DNA of 64,000 bases from JAEUIX01 sp046156035 (GCA_046156035.1 JBJXEW010000014.1:62001-126000); one strand, 5' to 3'; positions 38,965 to 48,643 are shown, counted from the first letter of the stretch. The notes: generated by a model from the sequence alone, not told the origin. Translations and numbers: made by a program.

Positions 38965-40566
38965 ATGATCGCGCATCAGAACAGCACGACTGAAGCCCAA
39001 CGCCAGACGATTCAGTCGGCGATTGATGCAACCAAGTCGGCAGCCGAGCGGAACCGTCTCGGCCAGTTCGCCACGCCCAACGCCCTTGCCGTCGATATCG
39101 CCCGCTACGTCGGCTCACTGATCGGCACGCGCAAGTGTGGAATCCGCTTCGGCGACCCGTCCATCGGTTCGGGCAGTTTCTTCTCCGCCGCGCTCGCGGT
39201 CTATGGCCCCAAGCACATCGAGAGCGCCGTCGGTGTCGAACTCGATCCGGTCTTCGCCGGTGCCGCCCGTGACCTGTGGGCCGATGCCGGGCTTGAAGTC
39301 GTGCGCGGCGACTTTACCCGCGTCGTCGCCAACGGCTTCTGTCCGCCCGCGCCCAACCTGATCTTGGCGAATCCGCCCTATGTCCGCCACCACCACATGG
39401 ATGGTCAGGACAAGGGACGCCTGCAACGGCTCGCGTTCAAGATGAGCGGCGTCGAGGTCAACGGGCTTGCAGGCCTGTACGTCTACTTCCTCTTGCTCGC
39501 TACGGCATGGATGGAGGACGACGGCTACGCCGCGTGGCTCATCCCATCTGAGTTCATGGATGTCAACTACGGAGCCGCGCTCAAGGGCTTCCTGACGGAT
39601 CGCGTGACGCTGATCCGCGCTCACCGCTTCGACCCCGAGGATGTCCAGTTCGGCGATGCGTTTGTATCGTCGGTCGTGTTGGTCTTCAAGAAGGCCCCGG
39701 CGCCTTCCGGACACGCGCCCGAGTTCACGTTCGGCGGCACGCTCGAACAGCCGCATGCGAGCGATCGCATCCCGCTCGAACGACTCCGCGAATCCCGCAA
39801 GTGGACTGTTTATCCAACCCACGCCAAGAACGACCGGCGCACGCTCAGCGACGGCAGTGGCCCGACCCTCCGCGACTTCTTCCGCATCCAGCGCGGCATC
39901 GCCACGGGCGACAACAAGTTCTTTGTCCTCGACCGCGCGGATGCGAAGCGTCGCGGCCTTCCCGCGAAGTTCCTGCGCCCCATCCTGCCAAGCCCGCGCC
40001 AGCTCAAAGCCACCGTCATCGAACAGGCCGACGACGGCTACCCGGTGATCGACCGCCAACTCTGCGTGATCGACTGTGACCTTCCCGAGCATGTGCTCGA
40101 GCAGCGCCACCCGGCCCTGTGGGAATACCTGAAGACCGCTGAACTGCTCGGGGTCAGGGACGGCTATCTCGTCGGCAAGCGCACCCCGTGGTACAAGCAG
40201 GAGCAGCGTGAGCCGTGCCCGTACCTGTGCACCTACATGGGACGAGGGTCCGACGAGAAGCAGCCCTTCCGGTTCATCTACAACCGCTCCCGCGCGATCG
40301 GGACGAATCTGTACCTCATGCTCTACCCGCTGAACGGCTTCGCGGCCATGCTCCGCAAGCACCCCGGGCGCGGCGCGGACGTGCATGAACTCCTCGGCCA
40401 AGTCACCGGCCACGAACTGCGCGGCGAAGGCCGCGTCTACGGCGGCGGGCTGAACAAAATCGAGCCGAGCGAGTTGGGGCGCATTTCGGCGGTGTCGTTC
40501 GTTGAGCGGTGGCCGGAATTAGGCGCGCGCCTGCTGCCACGGGAATCGGTGGGCCTCTTCGGCTGA
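38965..40566 (+). CDS. type II DNA adenine methyltransferase (partner of XamI-like enzyme)
   Basis: A 533-residue N6-adenine methyltransferase that protects the host from the adjacent endonuclease. LGQFATPNALAVDIARYVGS starts the core, GDPSIGSGSFFSAAL is SAM motif I, and LILANPPYVRHHHMDGQ contains catalytic motif IV NPPY. The C-terminal half, with LRDFFRIQRGIATGDNKFFV, probably reads the target sequence. The gamma-type order (motif I before IV) fits TaqI/SalI-like enzymes. The start is ATG 38965; GTG 38956, overlapping the upstream stop as GTGA, is equally possible. The two genes are cotranscribed and separate from their neighbours, as expected for a mobile R-M unit. Confidence 0.92.
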   Translation: MIAHQNSTTEAQRQTIQSAIDATKSAAERNRLGQFATPNALAVDIARYVGSLIGTRKCGIRFGDPSIGSGSFFSAALAVYGPKHIESAVGVELDPVFAGAARDLWADAGLEVVRGDFTRVVANGFCPPAPNLILANPPYVRHHHMDGQDKGRLQRLAFKMSGVEVNGLAGLYVYFLLLATAWMEDDGYAAWLIPSEFMDVNYGAALKGFLTDRVTLIRAHRFDPEDVQFGDAFVSSVVLVFKKAPAPSGHAPEFTFGGTLEQPHASDRIPLERLRESRKWTVYPTHAKNDRRTLSDGSGPTLRDFFRIQRGIATGDNKFFVLDRADAKRRGLPAKFLRPILPSPRQLKATVIEQADDGYPVIDRQLCVIDCDLPEHVLEQRHPALWEYLKTAELLGVRDGYLVGKRTPWYKQEQREPCPYLCTYMGRGSDEKQPFRFIYNRSRAIGTNLYLMLYPLNGFAAMLRKHPGRGADVHELLGQVTGHELRGEGRVYGGGLNKIEPSELGRISAVSFVERWPELGARLLPRESVGLFG

Positions 40567-40651
40567 GACACGACGCGGTCGCGGGGCCGGGTGGAAGTAC
40601 GGCCGAATATCCCATCCTGCGTGCCCGCACAGCCCCCCGCGCACCAATAAA

Positions 40652-40683
40652 GAGGCCCCGCGGCGAAACGCCAGCGAGGCCTC
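40652..40683 (-). terminator. rho-independent terminator for the 40833-42557 gene
   Basis: GAGGCCCCGC pairs with GCGAGGCCTC, with an inner GGCG-AAA-CGCC stem. On the minus strand the hairpin is followed by TTTATT, so it would stop transcription arriving from the secreted-protein gene. On the plus strand it lies about 85 bp past the methyltransferase and may stop that transcript less efficiently. Confidence 0.6.
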
Positions 40684-40832
40684 AGGGGGGGGGTGCGAAA
40701 TAAATGCGGTCCTGAGTGCGTGGTCCTCAGTCCAAGGTCCTGCGTGAAACGGCCTGCGGGCCAGACAAAACAAACCCGCCTCAGCGTGTCCAGAATGGCT
40801 ATCGGCCCAAACCGGACATTTTCAGTATACCA

Positions 40833-42557
40833 TCAGAACTTGGGCTGTCCAGCCCCCTTCTTGGGGGTACCCGGTTTATCCACACCCTCACCGCCGGGGC
40901 CTTGCACCTGCTTGGCAACCTCGGCAAAGGTCTTGATAACTGGGGAGGGGACGTAGATTGACGCCTGGAGTGTCCCCTCTTTGGGGGCCAAGGCCAGGCC
41001 GATGGGGGGGAGGCTGGGTGGCACATCCACGGCCACCTGCACGCCCATGAACATGGCCATCATGGGCATCACCGTGTCCAAGATGCCCTTGCTGCCCAAG
41101 TACACCTCGGCCACACGGTTGGGCGGGAGTTTCTCGCCGACCTGCTGGATGAGTTTGTCGCCGGCGAGCGTGCCCTCGCCTTTGGCGGCCCCCAGCGCGC
41201 TGGCCATGAGCGCCTGGTTCTTGCTGTACGTCTGCACCACGCCGCCGTCGACCGCCGCGAGGTAGCCGTTGGGCCCGCCCACCGGGCCGAACATCATCAT
41301 CATGCCTTGCGCGGCCATGGGGTTGCCCGGGTCCGCCGCGAGGCGCATTTCGTAAGAGTTCACCTTCGTGCCGCCGATGTCGGCCTCCTCGAACTTGCCC
41401 GTGGCGAGTTTCTCGGCCGTGAGCGCATCGAGCGTGGCCTTGGGCTGGAGCGCGACCGCCGCGGCGTCTTTCGTGGCGGTGTACCCGGCGGAGTTGGTGA
41501 GGATGCCGCCCATGAGGCCCGCGGGCGAGACGCCGACGATGGTGGCGTGCCCGTCGATCTTGTCGTTGGCCTCGTTGCCGAGTTTGGCCATGATGCCAGC
41601 CGCGCCTTCTTGCTGCGGTTGAACCTTGGCGATGTCCTTCGCGGCATCGCGGATGGCGGGGTTGGAGAGGTCCATCGCCAAAACCGCGAGGTAGGGCATG
41701 GCGGGGAGTTTGGAGATGAGGGGCGTTGCCGCGCCGCCCTTGGCGCAGGCCAGGGCCAGTTTGCTGCCGTCGTTGAAGGCCAGGGTCATGTCGAGCCCGA
41801 TGCCCAGGCCGTCGATGGTTGTGCCGAAGACGGCGCAGCGCGACTGCTCAATGAACTCTTTGCTCAGGGCCTGCATCGCTTCGAGGTTGGCTCCGGCGGG
41901 CCCGGGGGGCATCATGCCCTCCATGTCTTCGAGTTGCTTCTGGATGCCCTCTTCGAGCAGCGGCCGCACGAGGGCCATGTTCACGATGATGGAGAGGCCG
42001 GAGCGGTCAGCCAGCCCGTCGCCGACGGGGCCGGCGAGCGTCTTGTGAGCGGCGATGTTGCCGCCCTTGCCGCTCACCTTCTCGAGCACGGCCTTGGAGG
42101 GCGCCAGCGCGGCATAGCCATCCCCCAGGTTCTTGGCGAACACCTCTTCGTTCTGGATCATGAGCGAATCGAGTTTGTCGCCGCCGGCGGGCGCCACGCC
42201 GAAGTTGCCGACGAGCGCGGCGTAGTCGGTGGTGGGCACAAGGACGTACATGGGAGCGTCAGCCGCGCCGTGGGTCTTGGGGTCGATGGCCATGACGACG
42301 AGGGCCACAGCGCCGTCCTTCTTCAGGCCCTTCTCGATGCCTGTCATGAGCATGAGGCTGTCCACGGCCTGAGGCGGTGCGCCCACGAGCGTGGCGATTC
42401 CCGCGACGTCCTTCTGGAGTTTCTCGAAGTTGGGGATGGCGATGGAGACCATCGCGTCGGTGGGGACACGGTCCATGACGGCGGGCATGGCGAGGGCGGC
42501 TAGGGGCACGGTCAAACCCGCACAGAAAACCACGGCACTGATCGCGCGACGAGTCAT
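40833..42557 (-). CDS. secreted protein of unknown function
   Basis: A 574-residue protein with a clean signal peptide (MTRRAISAVVFCAGLTVPLA followed by ALA; cleavage near residue 23-25). The mature part is soluble-looking, Ala/Gly/Met-rich, with mixed alpha/beta segments such as VSIAIPNFEKLQKDVAGIAT, and ends in a Lys/Pro/Gly tail. I see no catalytic motif and do not recognise a family. The start at 42557 has AAAGGA 8 nt upstream. A TACAAT box on the minus strand (42617-42622) is a likely -10, leaving an ordinary leader. It is a single-gene unit with its own terminator. Confidence 0.8.
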   Translation of the reverse strand: MTRRAISAVVFCAGLTVPLAALAMPAVMDRVPTDAMVSIAIPNFEKLQKDVAGIATLVGAPPQAVDSLMLMTGIEKGLKKDGAVALVVMAIDPKTHGAADAPMYVLVPTTDYAALVGNFGVAPAGGDKLDSLMIQNEEVFAKNLGDGYAALAPSKAVLEKVSGKGGNIAAHKTLAGPVGDGLADRSGLSIIVNMALVRPLLEEGIQKQLEDMEGMMPPGPAGANLEAMQALSKEFIEQSRCAVFGTTIDGLGIGLDMTLAFNDGSKLALACAKGGAATPLISKLPAMPYLAVLAMDLSNPAIRDAAKDIAKVQPQQEGAAGIMAKLGNEANDKIDGHATIVGVSPAGLMGGILTNSAGYTATKDAAAVALQPKATLDALTAEKLATGKFEEADIGGTKVNSYEMRLAADPGNPMAAQGMMMMFGPVGGPNGYLAAVDGGVVQTYSKNQALMASALGAAKGEGTLAGDKLIQQVGEKLPPNRVAEVYLGSKGILDTVMPMMAMFMGVQVAVDVPPSLPPIGLALAPKEGTLQASIYVPSPVIKTFAEVAKQVQGPGGEGVDKPGTPKKGAGQPKF

Positions 42558-42616
42558 TCGTGTTCCTTTCGATGGCTTGGCCGCCCCCCCGCTGGGTTGC
42601 GCGCAGTTGCCCGGCG

Positions 42617-42622
42617 ATTGTA
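42617..42622 (-). promoter_or_regulatory. -10-like box TACAAT for the 40833-42557 gene
   Basis: TACAAT on the minus strand lies about 60 nt before the start codon, which has a Shine-Dalgarno. No good -35 at 16-18 nt spacing. Confidence 0.4.
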
Positions 42623-42683
42623 CCGCGGGCGGCCATCGCAGTTTCATCGCGGCGGGTTGATTGCGCGCTGCGGGACGTCGCCT

Positions 42684-43451
42684 TCACCGGATGGCAAACC
42701 CTGCCGCCCGCAGTTCCTGCCTCGCATCCTCCAGCGCGGCCTTGGCGCGGGGAGCCGCGATGATCGCTCGTCCGATCGCCTCGCCGCTGGCGAGGCCCGC
42801 AACCACGTCGCTGGGGAAGTGCACGCCGAGGACGATGCGGCTGTAACCGGCCGCAGCGGCGCGGGCGCGGAGTTCGTTGCGTTTCTCGGGGAGCATCTCG
42901 GCGAGCAGGGTCGCCCAGAGCATGGCCCCCGTGCTGTGGCCGCTGGGGTAGCCGAAACTGGCGTGCGGCTCCTCGTGGGGGTTCACGCGCCGGTCGATAC
43001 TGGGCGGGCGGGGTCGCTTGAAGTGGTCCTTTGCGGCGTTGGTCAGCGGCCCGGCATCCGCGGCGGCGGCCTTGAGGAACGCGGCGGTTCTCGGCAGGGC
43101 CTTGTCGTTGAAATTCGGGCCCAGCACCTCGGCGAAGATGGCTGAAGTCAGGCGTTCTTCGCTTGTGGCCCGGGCGACGGCCGCGGGGGTTGCTTCGCGC
43201 TGAAGCGTGAGGACGAGTTCGATCTCGGCGCGGGTGATGGGCGAGTCGTTGGCGGGTGGAGCGGGCAGGAGCGCCAGCAGGTCAACCGCCCCGGCGTCGA
43301 GGTAGGTGGACGGCTTGGTGGTGGCTGTGGCGGTCGGTGCCGCGGTGCTGGTCGCCGCGGACGATTGCGGCGCGGGTTGCTGTTGAGAAGCGCACGCGGC
43401 GAGGAGGAGGGGGACAAGGAACACGGAACCAATACGGCGCAGAAGGATCAT
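42684..43451 (-). CDS. PAP2-family acid phosphatase lipoprotein
   Basis: A 255-residue lipoprotein with signal MILLRRIGSVFLVPLLLAAC (Cys20) and a Ser/Thr/Ala/Pro-rich linker, then a class A nonspecific acid phosphatase-like domain. The PAP2 triad is complete: K-x6-RP as KDHFKRPRPP, PSGH as GYPSGHSTG, and SR-x5-H-x3-D as SRIVLGVHFPSDV. It would hydrolyse phosphate monoesters or lipid phosphates outside the inner membrane. The start at 43451 gives the signal peptide; a TATGCT box lies 6 nt upstream, with no Shine-Dalgarno. Confidence 0.9.
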   Translation of the reverse strand: MILLRRIGSVFLVPLLLAACASQQQPAPQSSAATSTAAPTATATTKPSTYLDAGAVDLLALLPAPPANDSPITRAEIELVLTLQREATPAAVARATSEERLTSAIFAEVLGPNFNDKALPRTAAFLKAAAADAGPLTNAAKDHFKRPRPPSIDRRVNPHEEPHASFGYPSGHSTGAMLWATLLAEMLPEKRNELRARAAAAGYSRIVLGVHFPSDVVAGLASGEAIGRAIIAAPRAKAALEDARQELRAAGFAIR

Positions 43452-43457
43452 GGGCGC

Positions 43458-43463
43458 AGCATA
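43458..43463 (-). promoter_or_regulatory. -10-like box TATGCT before the PAP2 lipoprotein gene
   Basis: TATGCT on the minus strand is followed by 6 nt and the ATG at 43451. This is a leaderless-type start. Confidence 0.45.
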
Positions 43464-43484
43464 CAGCGTTGCCCCCTCCTGATT

Positions 43485-43587
43485 CTCGTGGCACAGCCTT
43501 TCAGGCTGTGTCTCCACGCCTCGGGGATCTGAACGGGCCCGTTCCGGGAGGCCCGGTAGAACACCGCCTGAAAGGCGGTGCCACGAG
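43485..43587. repeat. BIME-like pair of REP palindromes
   Basis: The left arm (43485-43510) has hairpin CACAGCC-TTTCA-GGCTGTG and the right arm (43562-43587) has CACCGCC-TGAAA-GGCGGTG. The arms are reverse complements at 24 of 26 positions, and the two differences compensate within each hairpin. A perfect 14-bp palindrome GAACGGGCCCGTTC (43531-43544) lies in the middle. The element is between ftsK and the PAP2 gene. Confidence 0.8.
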
Positions 43588-43621
43588 GGCTCGGAGGCCT
43601 CGCGGCCGAACCGGTCTGGCT

Positions 43622-46498
43622 CTACGTCGCATCTCCGTCGTCGAATGGTGCGTTGTCCTCGGAGTCCGGCGCCGAGGCCTCGTCTTCGATACCTCCGTCA
43701 AGGCGGGCCGCGGTGCTCGTGGGCACGGGGCCCGCGCTCTGCGGCAGTTTGGCGCGGCTGGGGACTTGGATCGTCGGGTTGGCGGCGGTGTTGATAGCCG
43801 CGCTCGCGGGCGGCTTGGTCTCAAACAGCGAAGTCTGTGCGCCTGGCGCAGCGGGCTCGGATGCTGCCGCGGCGTCGGCGGCGGCCTGGGCCTTCATGGC
43901 GTGCCATTCTTCGATGGAGATGAGCACATCGCGGTCCACGGTGCCCTTGTGGTCGCCGACGATGCCGGCCTTCCACATCGCGTCGATGAGGCGGCTGGAG
44001 CGGTTGTAGCCGATGGCGAGGCGGCGCTGGAGCATGGAGACGGAGCCCTTCTGGGCTTCGAGCACGACTTCCACGGCGCGGTCGAAGAGCGGGTCGGTCT
44101 GACCCTTGGCGATGCCGTCGTGGCTCAGGCCGCCTGTTACGTCGCCCGCGTCGATCTCGGGGGCGTTGTCGCCGAGTGAACCGGCCGCGTCGGAGCCGGT
44201 GCGGATCTGCATGAGCGAGCGCTCGAACGTGGGCGTGGCGATCTCTTTGAGGAACGTGACGACGCGGCGGATTTCTTTGTCGTCCACCAGTGTGCCCTGA
44301 GCGCGCGTGAGTTCGCTGGAGCGCGGCGAGAGGAAGAGCATGTCGCCTTGGCCCAGGAGCAGTTCGCCGCCCTTCTGGTCCATCACGATGCGGGAATCCA
44401 TGCCGCTGGCCACCTTGAAGGCGATGCGGCTGGGCATGTTGCTCTTGATGAGGCCGGTGACAACGTTGGCCTGGGGGCGCTGCGTGGCGAGGATGAGGTG
44501 CATACCCACGGCGCGGGCCTTCTGGGCGAGGCGGATGATGGCCGTCTCCACCTCTTTGTTGGTCATCATGAGGTCGGCGAGTTCGTCGATCACGAAGACC
44601 ATGAAGGGGAGTTTCTTGGGGATGCGGGCCTCTTCCACCGCGTCGGTGGGCTTGAAGCGTTCCTTGAGTTCGTCCCAGGTGAGGGCGTTGTACGAGGCGA
44701 TGTTGACGCAGCCCGCCTCCACGAGCAACTCGTAGCGCTCGTCCATCTTGCGCACGGCCCACTCGAGAATCTGCGCGGCCTTGCTCATCTCCGTCACGAC
44801 CGGGCACATGAGGTGCGGCACGTCCTTGAACTGGCTGAGTTCGACCATCTTGGGGTCCACCAGCACCAGTTTCAGTTCGTTGGGCTTCTTGGTGTAGAGG
44901 AAACTCATCAGGATGGTGCTCATGCACACGCTCTTGCCCGAGCCGGTGGTGCCGGCGATGAGCATGTGGGGCATCTTGGTGAGGTCGGCGATGAGCGGCG
45001 TGCCGGAGGCATCTTTGCCCAGGAACATGGGCAGTTGCATGCCGGCGAAGCGCTCGCGCTTGCCCATGAGTTCTTTGAGGCGCACCTTTTCCTTCTTGGC
45101 GTTGGGCACCTCGATGCCCACGGTGTCGCGCCCCTCGGTGTTGGCCACGATCCGCACGTTCACGGCCTTCAGCGAGCGGGCCAGATCGCTGGCGACAGCC
45201 CCGAGGGCCGACACCTTCGTGCCGGGCGCGAGGCGGATCTCGTAGAGCGTGATGACGGGGCCGGACTCGATGCCCACCACCTCGCCGTCGATGCGGTATT
45301 CCTTGAGCGACTTCTCCAGGGCCGTGGCCTGCTCGCGCACGTAGGCCTCCATGGTCTGGGTGAAGTTCACCTCCGGCTCTTCGAGCAGATCGAGCCCGGG
45401 GAACTGGTAGCCCTCCATGTCGCTGGAGTTCTGGATGTCGCGCAGGTCATCTTCGGTGGCGGAGCGCTTCTCCACGCTCGCGAATCGCAGGGGCAGTTTG
45501 GCGATCTTCTCGCGCAGTTGCTCGGGCGTGAAGCCCTTCTTCTCTTCCGGCGCGAGGGCTGGCTGTGCCGCCTCGGGTTCGCCCGCTTCTTCGTCGCTCG
45601 CCGCATCAGCCGCGGCGACCACTTCGCCGTCCTCGTCAACGGCCACGGTGTGTTCTTCGGGCGTGAAGGCCTCGGTGCCGCCGATGCCGCCGGCGTTCTC
45701 GTCGATCGCCTCCTTGGCTCCGTCCACCTTGGGCTTCTTGCGACCCTTCACGACGAGGTCCACGGTCTCGGCCGTCTCGCGGCGGTTGGGGTCGGTCTTG
45801 CGGAACTTGGCCAGCAGTTTGCCCACGCGGCTCATGCCCTTGCCAGTGGCGCTGGCGGCGGTGCTCACGGCGAAGGCCGTTGGGCCCGCCGCGGCACGGG
45901 CCTGCTTGTACGCCCAAAGGGGTGCGAGCACGACCCAGATGTCCACCGCGACGGTGGCACCCACAAGGAAGGCCAGACCGATCCACAGGAGCGCCCCCAT
46001 CGTGCCGAAGCGGGTGAAGAGCGTGTCGGCCGCGAGCGTGCCGAGCATGCCGCCGCCAAGATCAGCAATGGCACCGGTTCGCGGCAGCACGAGCGACTGC
46101 GCGGCGGCGGCGGCGGTCGCCATCACCACCACCCCCAGCGCCCGCACGGCCACGTGCGAGACGGACGTGATGAAGGCCGTCACGAAGAGCCGTACACCCC
46201 ACAGGGCGAGCGCCACCCACGCACCCCAGCCGATGAGGCTGTGGACCCAGTAGGCAATATGGGCGCCGACCGTTCCGCACCAGTTGAGGGCCGGTTCGTT
46301 CCACGGCCACACGTGGGGTGCGGGCGGATCGGCCGCGCTGAACGAGAAGAGCGCGAGGGCCAGAAACAGGAACGCGGCGGTCTCGCCGAAGAGCGCGAAG
46401 TACCGCCACACGCCAACCTTGCCCTTCTTCAGGGCTTTGGTCGTGAGCACACCGGGACCGGCCGAGGCGGAGGCCGCGGAGAAAGCAGCAGAGGTCAT
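43622..46498 (-). CDS. ftsK: DNA translocase FtsK/SpoIIIE
   Basis: A 958-residue septal DNA translocase for chromosome segregation. The N-terminus holds about four TM segments (for example YFALFGETAAFLFLALALFS and LGVVVMATAAAAAQSLVLP). An acidic linker (residues about 210-300) is followed by the motor with Walker A GTTGSGKS (about 515-522), Walker B VFVIDELADLMM and LILATQRPQANVVTG. The gamma winged helix that reads orienting sequences is present (SVSMLQRRLAIGYNRSSRLI), and an extra Ala/Pro-rich, acidic tail of about 80 residues follows it. The start at 46498 gives the usual short cytoplasmic N-terminus. It is divergent from the amylase gene. Confidence 0.95.
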   Translation of the reverse strand: MTSAAFSAASASAGPGVLTTKALKKGKVGVWRYFALFGETAAFLFLALALFSFSAADPPAPHVWPWNEPALNWCGTVGAHIAYWVHSLIGWGAWVALALWGVRLFVTAFITSVSHVAVRALGVVVMATAAAAAQSLVLPRTGAIADLGGGMLGTLAADTLFTRFGTMGALLWIGLAFLVGATVAVDIWVVLAPLWAYKQARAAAGPTAFAVSTAASATGKGMSRVGKLLAKFRKTDPNRRETAETVDLVVKGRKKPKVDGAKEAIDENAGGIGGTEAFTPEEHTVAVDEDGEVVAAADAASDEEAGEPEAAQPALAPEEKKGFTPEQLREKIAKLPLRFASVEKRSATEDDLRDIQNSSDMEGYQFPGLDLLEEPEVNFTQTMEAYVREQATALEKSLKEYRIDGEVVGIESGPVITLYEIRLAPGTKVSALGAVASDLARSLKAVNVRIVANTEGRDTVGIEVPNAKKEKVRLKELMGKRERFAGMQLPMFLGKDASGTPLIADLTKMPHMLIAGTTGSGKSVCMSTILMSFLYTKKPNELKLVLVDPKMVELSQFKDVPHLMCPVVTEMSKAAQILEWAVRKMDERYELLVEAGCVNIASYNALTWDELKERFKPTDAVEEARIPKKLPFMVFVIDELADLMMTNKEVETAIIRLAQKARAVGMHLILATQRPQANVVTGLIKSNMPSRIAFKVASGMDSRIVMDQKGGELLLGQGDMLFLSPRSSELTRAQGTLVDDKEIRRVVTFLKEIATPTFERSLMQIRTGSDAAGSLGDNAPEIDAGDVTGGLSHDGIAKGQTDPLFDRAVEVVLEAQKGSVSMLQRRLAIGYNRSSRLIDAMWKAGIVGDHKGTVDRDVLISIEEWHAMKAQAAADAAAASEPAAPGAQTSLFETKPPASAAINTAANPTIQVPSRAKLPQSAGPVPTSTAARLDGGIEDEASAPDSEDNAPFDDGDAT

Positions 46499-46746
46499 AT
46501 TCGGTGGAGTATCGGCGGTCTGGGTTGCACGGGTCGAATCTGCGCGATTCCGGGACGGCGATCCGAACAAATGCCTGCAGGGGCGGTGCCGAACGCGGCC
46601 CCGGCGATGCGGCGGATGGTGTGGCACCGGCATCGGGCCTCGCGCCCGGCCCATGCTGACGGTGTTGATCAGCGTCCCTGCCGGCGGATGCGATGCACAG
46701 CACGGCACAGCGTGCGGCCCGTGGCTGGCGCGTTGCCGGTCGTCGC

Positions 46747-46752
46747 TACGCT
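46747..46752 (+). promoter_or_regulatory. -10-like box TACGCT before the alpha-amylase gene
   Basis: TACGCT is followed by 6 nt and the ATG at 46759. The arrangement TACGCTCGTCCCATG is nearly repeated at 48632 (TACGCTCGCCCCATG). Confidence 0.5.
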
Positions 46753-46758
46753 CGTCCC

Positions 46759-48549
46759 ATGCGTTCTGCACTGATGATCGTGTGTTCGTACGCTCTGGCC
46801 GCGATGGCTCTTGGCCAGGCCACAACGAATCCTTCAACATCGACGGCTCCGGCCCCGGGCAGGGGTGTTGCCGCGGATGCTCCGCCGCCGTCTGCGGGGG
46901 GATGGTGGAACAGCGCGGTCTTCTACCAGGTGTTCGTCCGCTCATTTGCGGACTCGACCAGCGGCCCCCTCGCCAACGACGGCATCGGCGACATCGCGGG
47001 CCTGATCGAGAGGCTGGACTACCTCAACGACGGCAAGGGCGAGACCGGTGCCTCGCTGGGTGTGACCGGCCTGTGGCTCATGCCCATGCACCCGTCGCCC
47101 AGTTACCACGGCTACGACGTGACGGACTACTTCGACATCAACCCGCAGTACGGCACGCTGGCTGATTTTCGGCGCTTGGTGAAGGAATGCCACAAGCGCG
47201 GCATCCGCATCGTCATCGACATGGTCCCCAACCACTGCTCCAGCCAGCACCCGTGGTTCAAGGCGGCCAGAGCGAGCGCCGATGCCCCTGAGCGGGCCAT
47301 GTTCAAGTTTGAGAACACCAAGCCCGCTTGGAAGGGGCCCTGGAACCAAGAGGTTTGGCACCAGGTGGAGCGCGGTGGGGGGGGCGCGGACCACGGACCG
47401 TACTACTACGGACTGTTCAGCCCGGTGATGCCCGACCTTGAGTACACGCACGAGCGCACCACCGAGGAGATGTTCAAGGTGCTGCGCTTCTGGCTGGAGG
47501 ATGTCGGCATCGCGGGCTTCCGGCTCGACGCCATCCGCCACCTGATCGAGGACGGCGCCGTGCAGGAGAACACACCGGCCACGCACGCGTGGCTCAAGCG
47601 TTACCGCACGTTTGTGAAGGGTGTGAAGGCCGACGCGTTCAGCGTCGGCGAGGTGTGGACGTCGTCGGCGCTCGGGGCACCGTTCGTCGGCGATGAACTC
47701 GACAGCGTCTTCGACTTTGACCTCGCCGCGGCCACGCTGGGGGCGGCCGTACACGGGCGGGCGGGCAAACTCGCCGACACGCTGCACCGCGATTGGCTGC
47801 TCTTTCCGCGGGCCCAGTTCTCCACGTTCCTGGCCAACCACGACCAGCCCCGGGCGCTCACGCAGATCGCCCGTGGCCGGCCCGACAACGGGCCGGGCGA
47901 TGCGAACCCCGATCCTGCGCTGAAGCAGATGCCGACCGACGCGGAGGCACGGGCCATGGCGGGCCTCGCGGCGAGCATTCAGTTCGCCCTTCCCGGGGTG
48001 CCGTTCATCTATTACGGCGAAGAGATCGGCATGAAGGGCGACAAGCCGGACGAGAACATCCGCACGCCCATGCAGTGGACCAGCGGCCCCAACGCGGGCT
48101 TCACTGCCGAAGGCACGAAGCCTTGGCGAGCGGCCAACGCCGACAAGGACGCGGTGAACGTGGCCGCGCAGCATGATGCGGGCGATTCACTCCTGAACCT
48201 GTACCGCCGGCTCGCCCACATCCGGGGCACGTCGCCGGCTCTGACCGGGGGCGACCTGATTCGTGTCGAAGCCTCCAGCGACAAGGTGTTTGCGCTGCTG
48301 CGTCGGGCGGAGACGCCGGGCGGGCAGCGTGCGATGCTGGTGGTGGCCAACCTCTCCGGCGAGGCGATCACCGATTACACGCTCTCCATGACCGCGGGCA
48401 CGTTGACGCCGACCGCCACGGTGGTCGAACGGCTGCACGGTGTTCCCGCGACGGCGCCGGCCCTCACGCCCCTCGGCCGCTTCGCCGGGTACACACCGAT
48501 CAAGTCGCTCGCGCCACGCGCGGCGTACTACATCGAACTTGCGGATTGA
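46759..48549 (+). CDS. secreted GH13 alpha-amylase family protein
   Basis: A 596-residue exported glycoside hydrolase. A signal peptide (ALMIVCSYALAAMALG; cleavage near residue 18-20) and a Ser/Thr/Pro linker precede the (beta/alpha)8 barrel. GH13 regions are clear: VIDMVPNH, GFRLDAIRHL with nucleophile Asp (about 256), GEVW with acid/base Glu (about 300), and FLANHDQPR with the third Asp (about 361). A C-terminal beta domain closes the protein. The GLWLMPMHPSPSYHGYDVTD block resembles oligosaccharide-acting subfamilies (oligo-1,6-glucosidase/trehalose-type) more than classic starch amylases. Substrate is an alpha-glucan, not further defined. The start at 46759 gives the signal peptide. Confidence 0.92.
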   Translation: MRSALMIVCSYALAAMALGQATTNPSTSTAPAPGRGVAADAPPPSAGGWWNSAVFYQVFVRSFADSTSGPLANDGIGDIAGLIERLDYLNDGKGETGASLGVTGLWLMPMHPSPSYHGYDVTDYFDINPQYGTLADFRRLVKECHKRGIRIVIDMVPNHCSSQHPWFKAARASADAPERAMFKFENTKPAWKGPWNQEVWHQVERGGGGADHGPYYYGLFSPVMPDLEYTHERTTEEMFKVLRFWLEDVGIAGFRLDAIRHLIEDGAVQENTPATHAWLKRYRTFVKGVKADAFSVGEVWTSSALGAPFVGDELDSVFDFDLAAATLGAAVHGRAGKLADTLHRDWLLFPRAQFSTFLANHDQPRALTQIARGRPDNGPGDANPDPALKQMPTDAEARAMAGLAASIQFALPGVPFIYYGEEIGMKGDKPDENIRTPMQWTSGPNAGFTAEGTKPWRAANADKDAVNVAAQHDAGDSLLNLYRRLAHIRGTSPALTGGDLIRVEASSDKVFALLRRAETPGGQRAMLVVANLSGEAITDYTLSMTAGTLTPTATVVERLHGVPATAPALTPLGRFAGYTPIKSLAPRAAYYIELAD

Positions 48550-48631
48550 GCACCCCGGCACCACGTGAGGCCCGGGCTGGCGCCTCGCCCTCCTGGGCTC
48601 CAGCGCGACGTGAGCCTTCGAGCCCTGGGCC

Positions 48632-48637
48632 TACGCT
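48632..48637 (+). promoter_or_regulatory. -10-like box TACGCT before the membrane protein gene
   Basis: TACGCT is followed by 6 nt and the ATG at 48644, in the same arrangement as upstream of the amylase gene. Confidence 0.5.
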
Positions 48638-48643
48638 CGCCCC

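Noticed and set aside
44348..46774. 808-codon open frame antisense to ftsK
   Set aside because: Same reason: full overlap with a certain gene and no domain signature.
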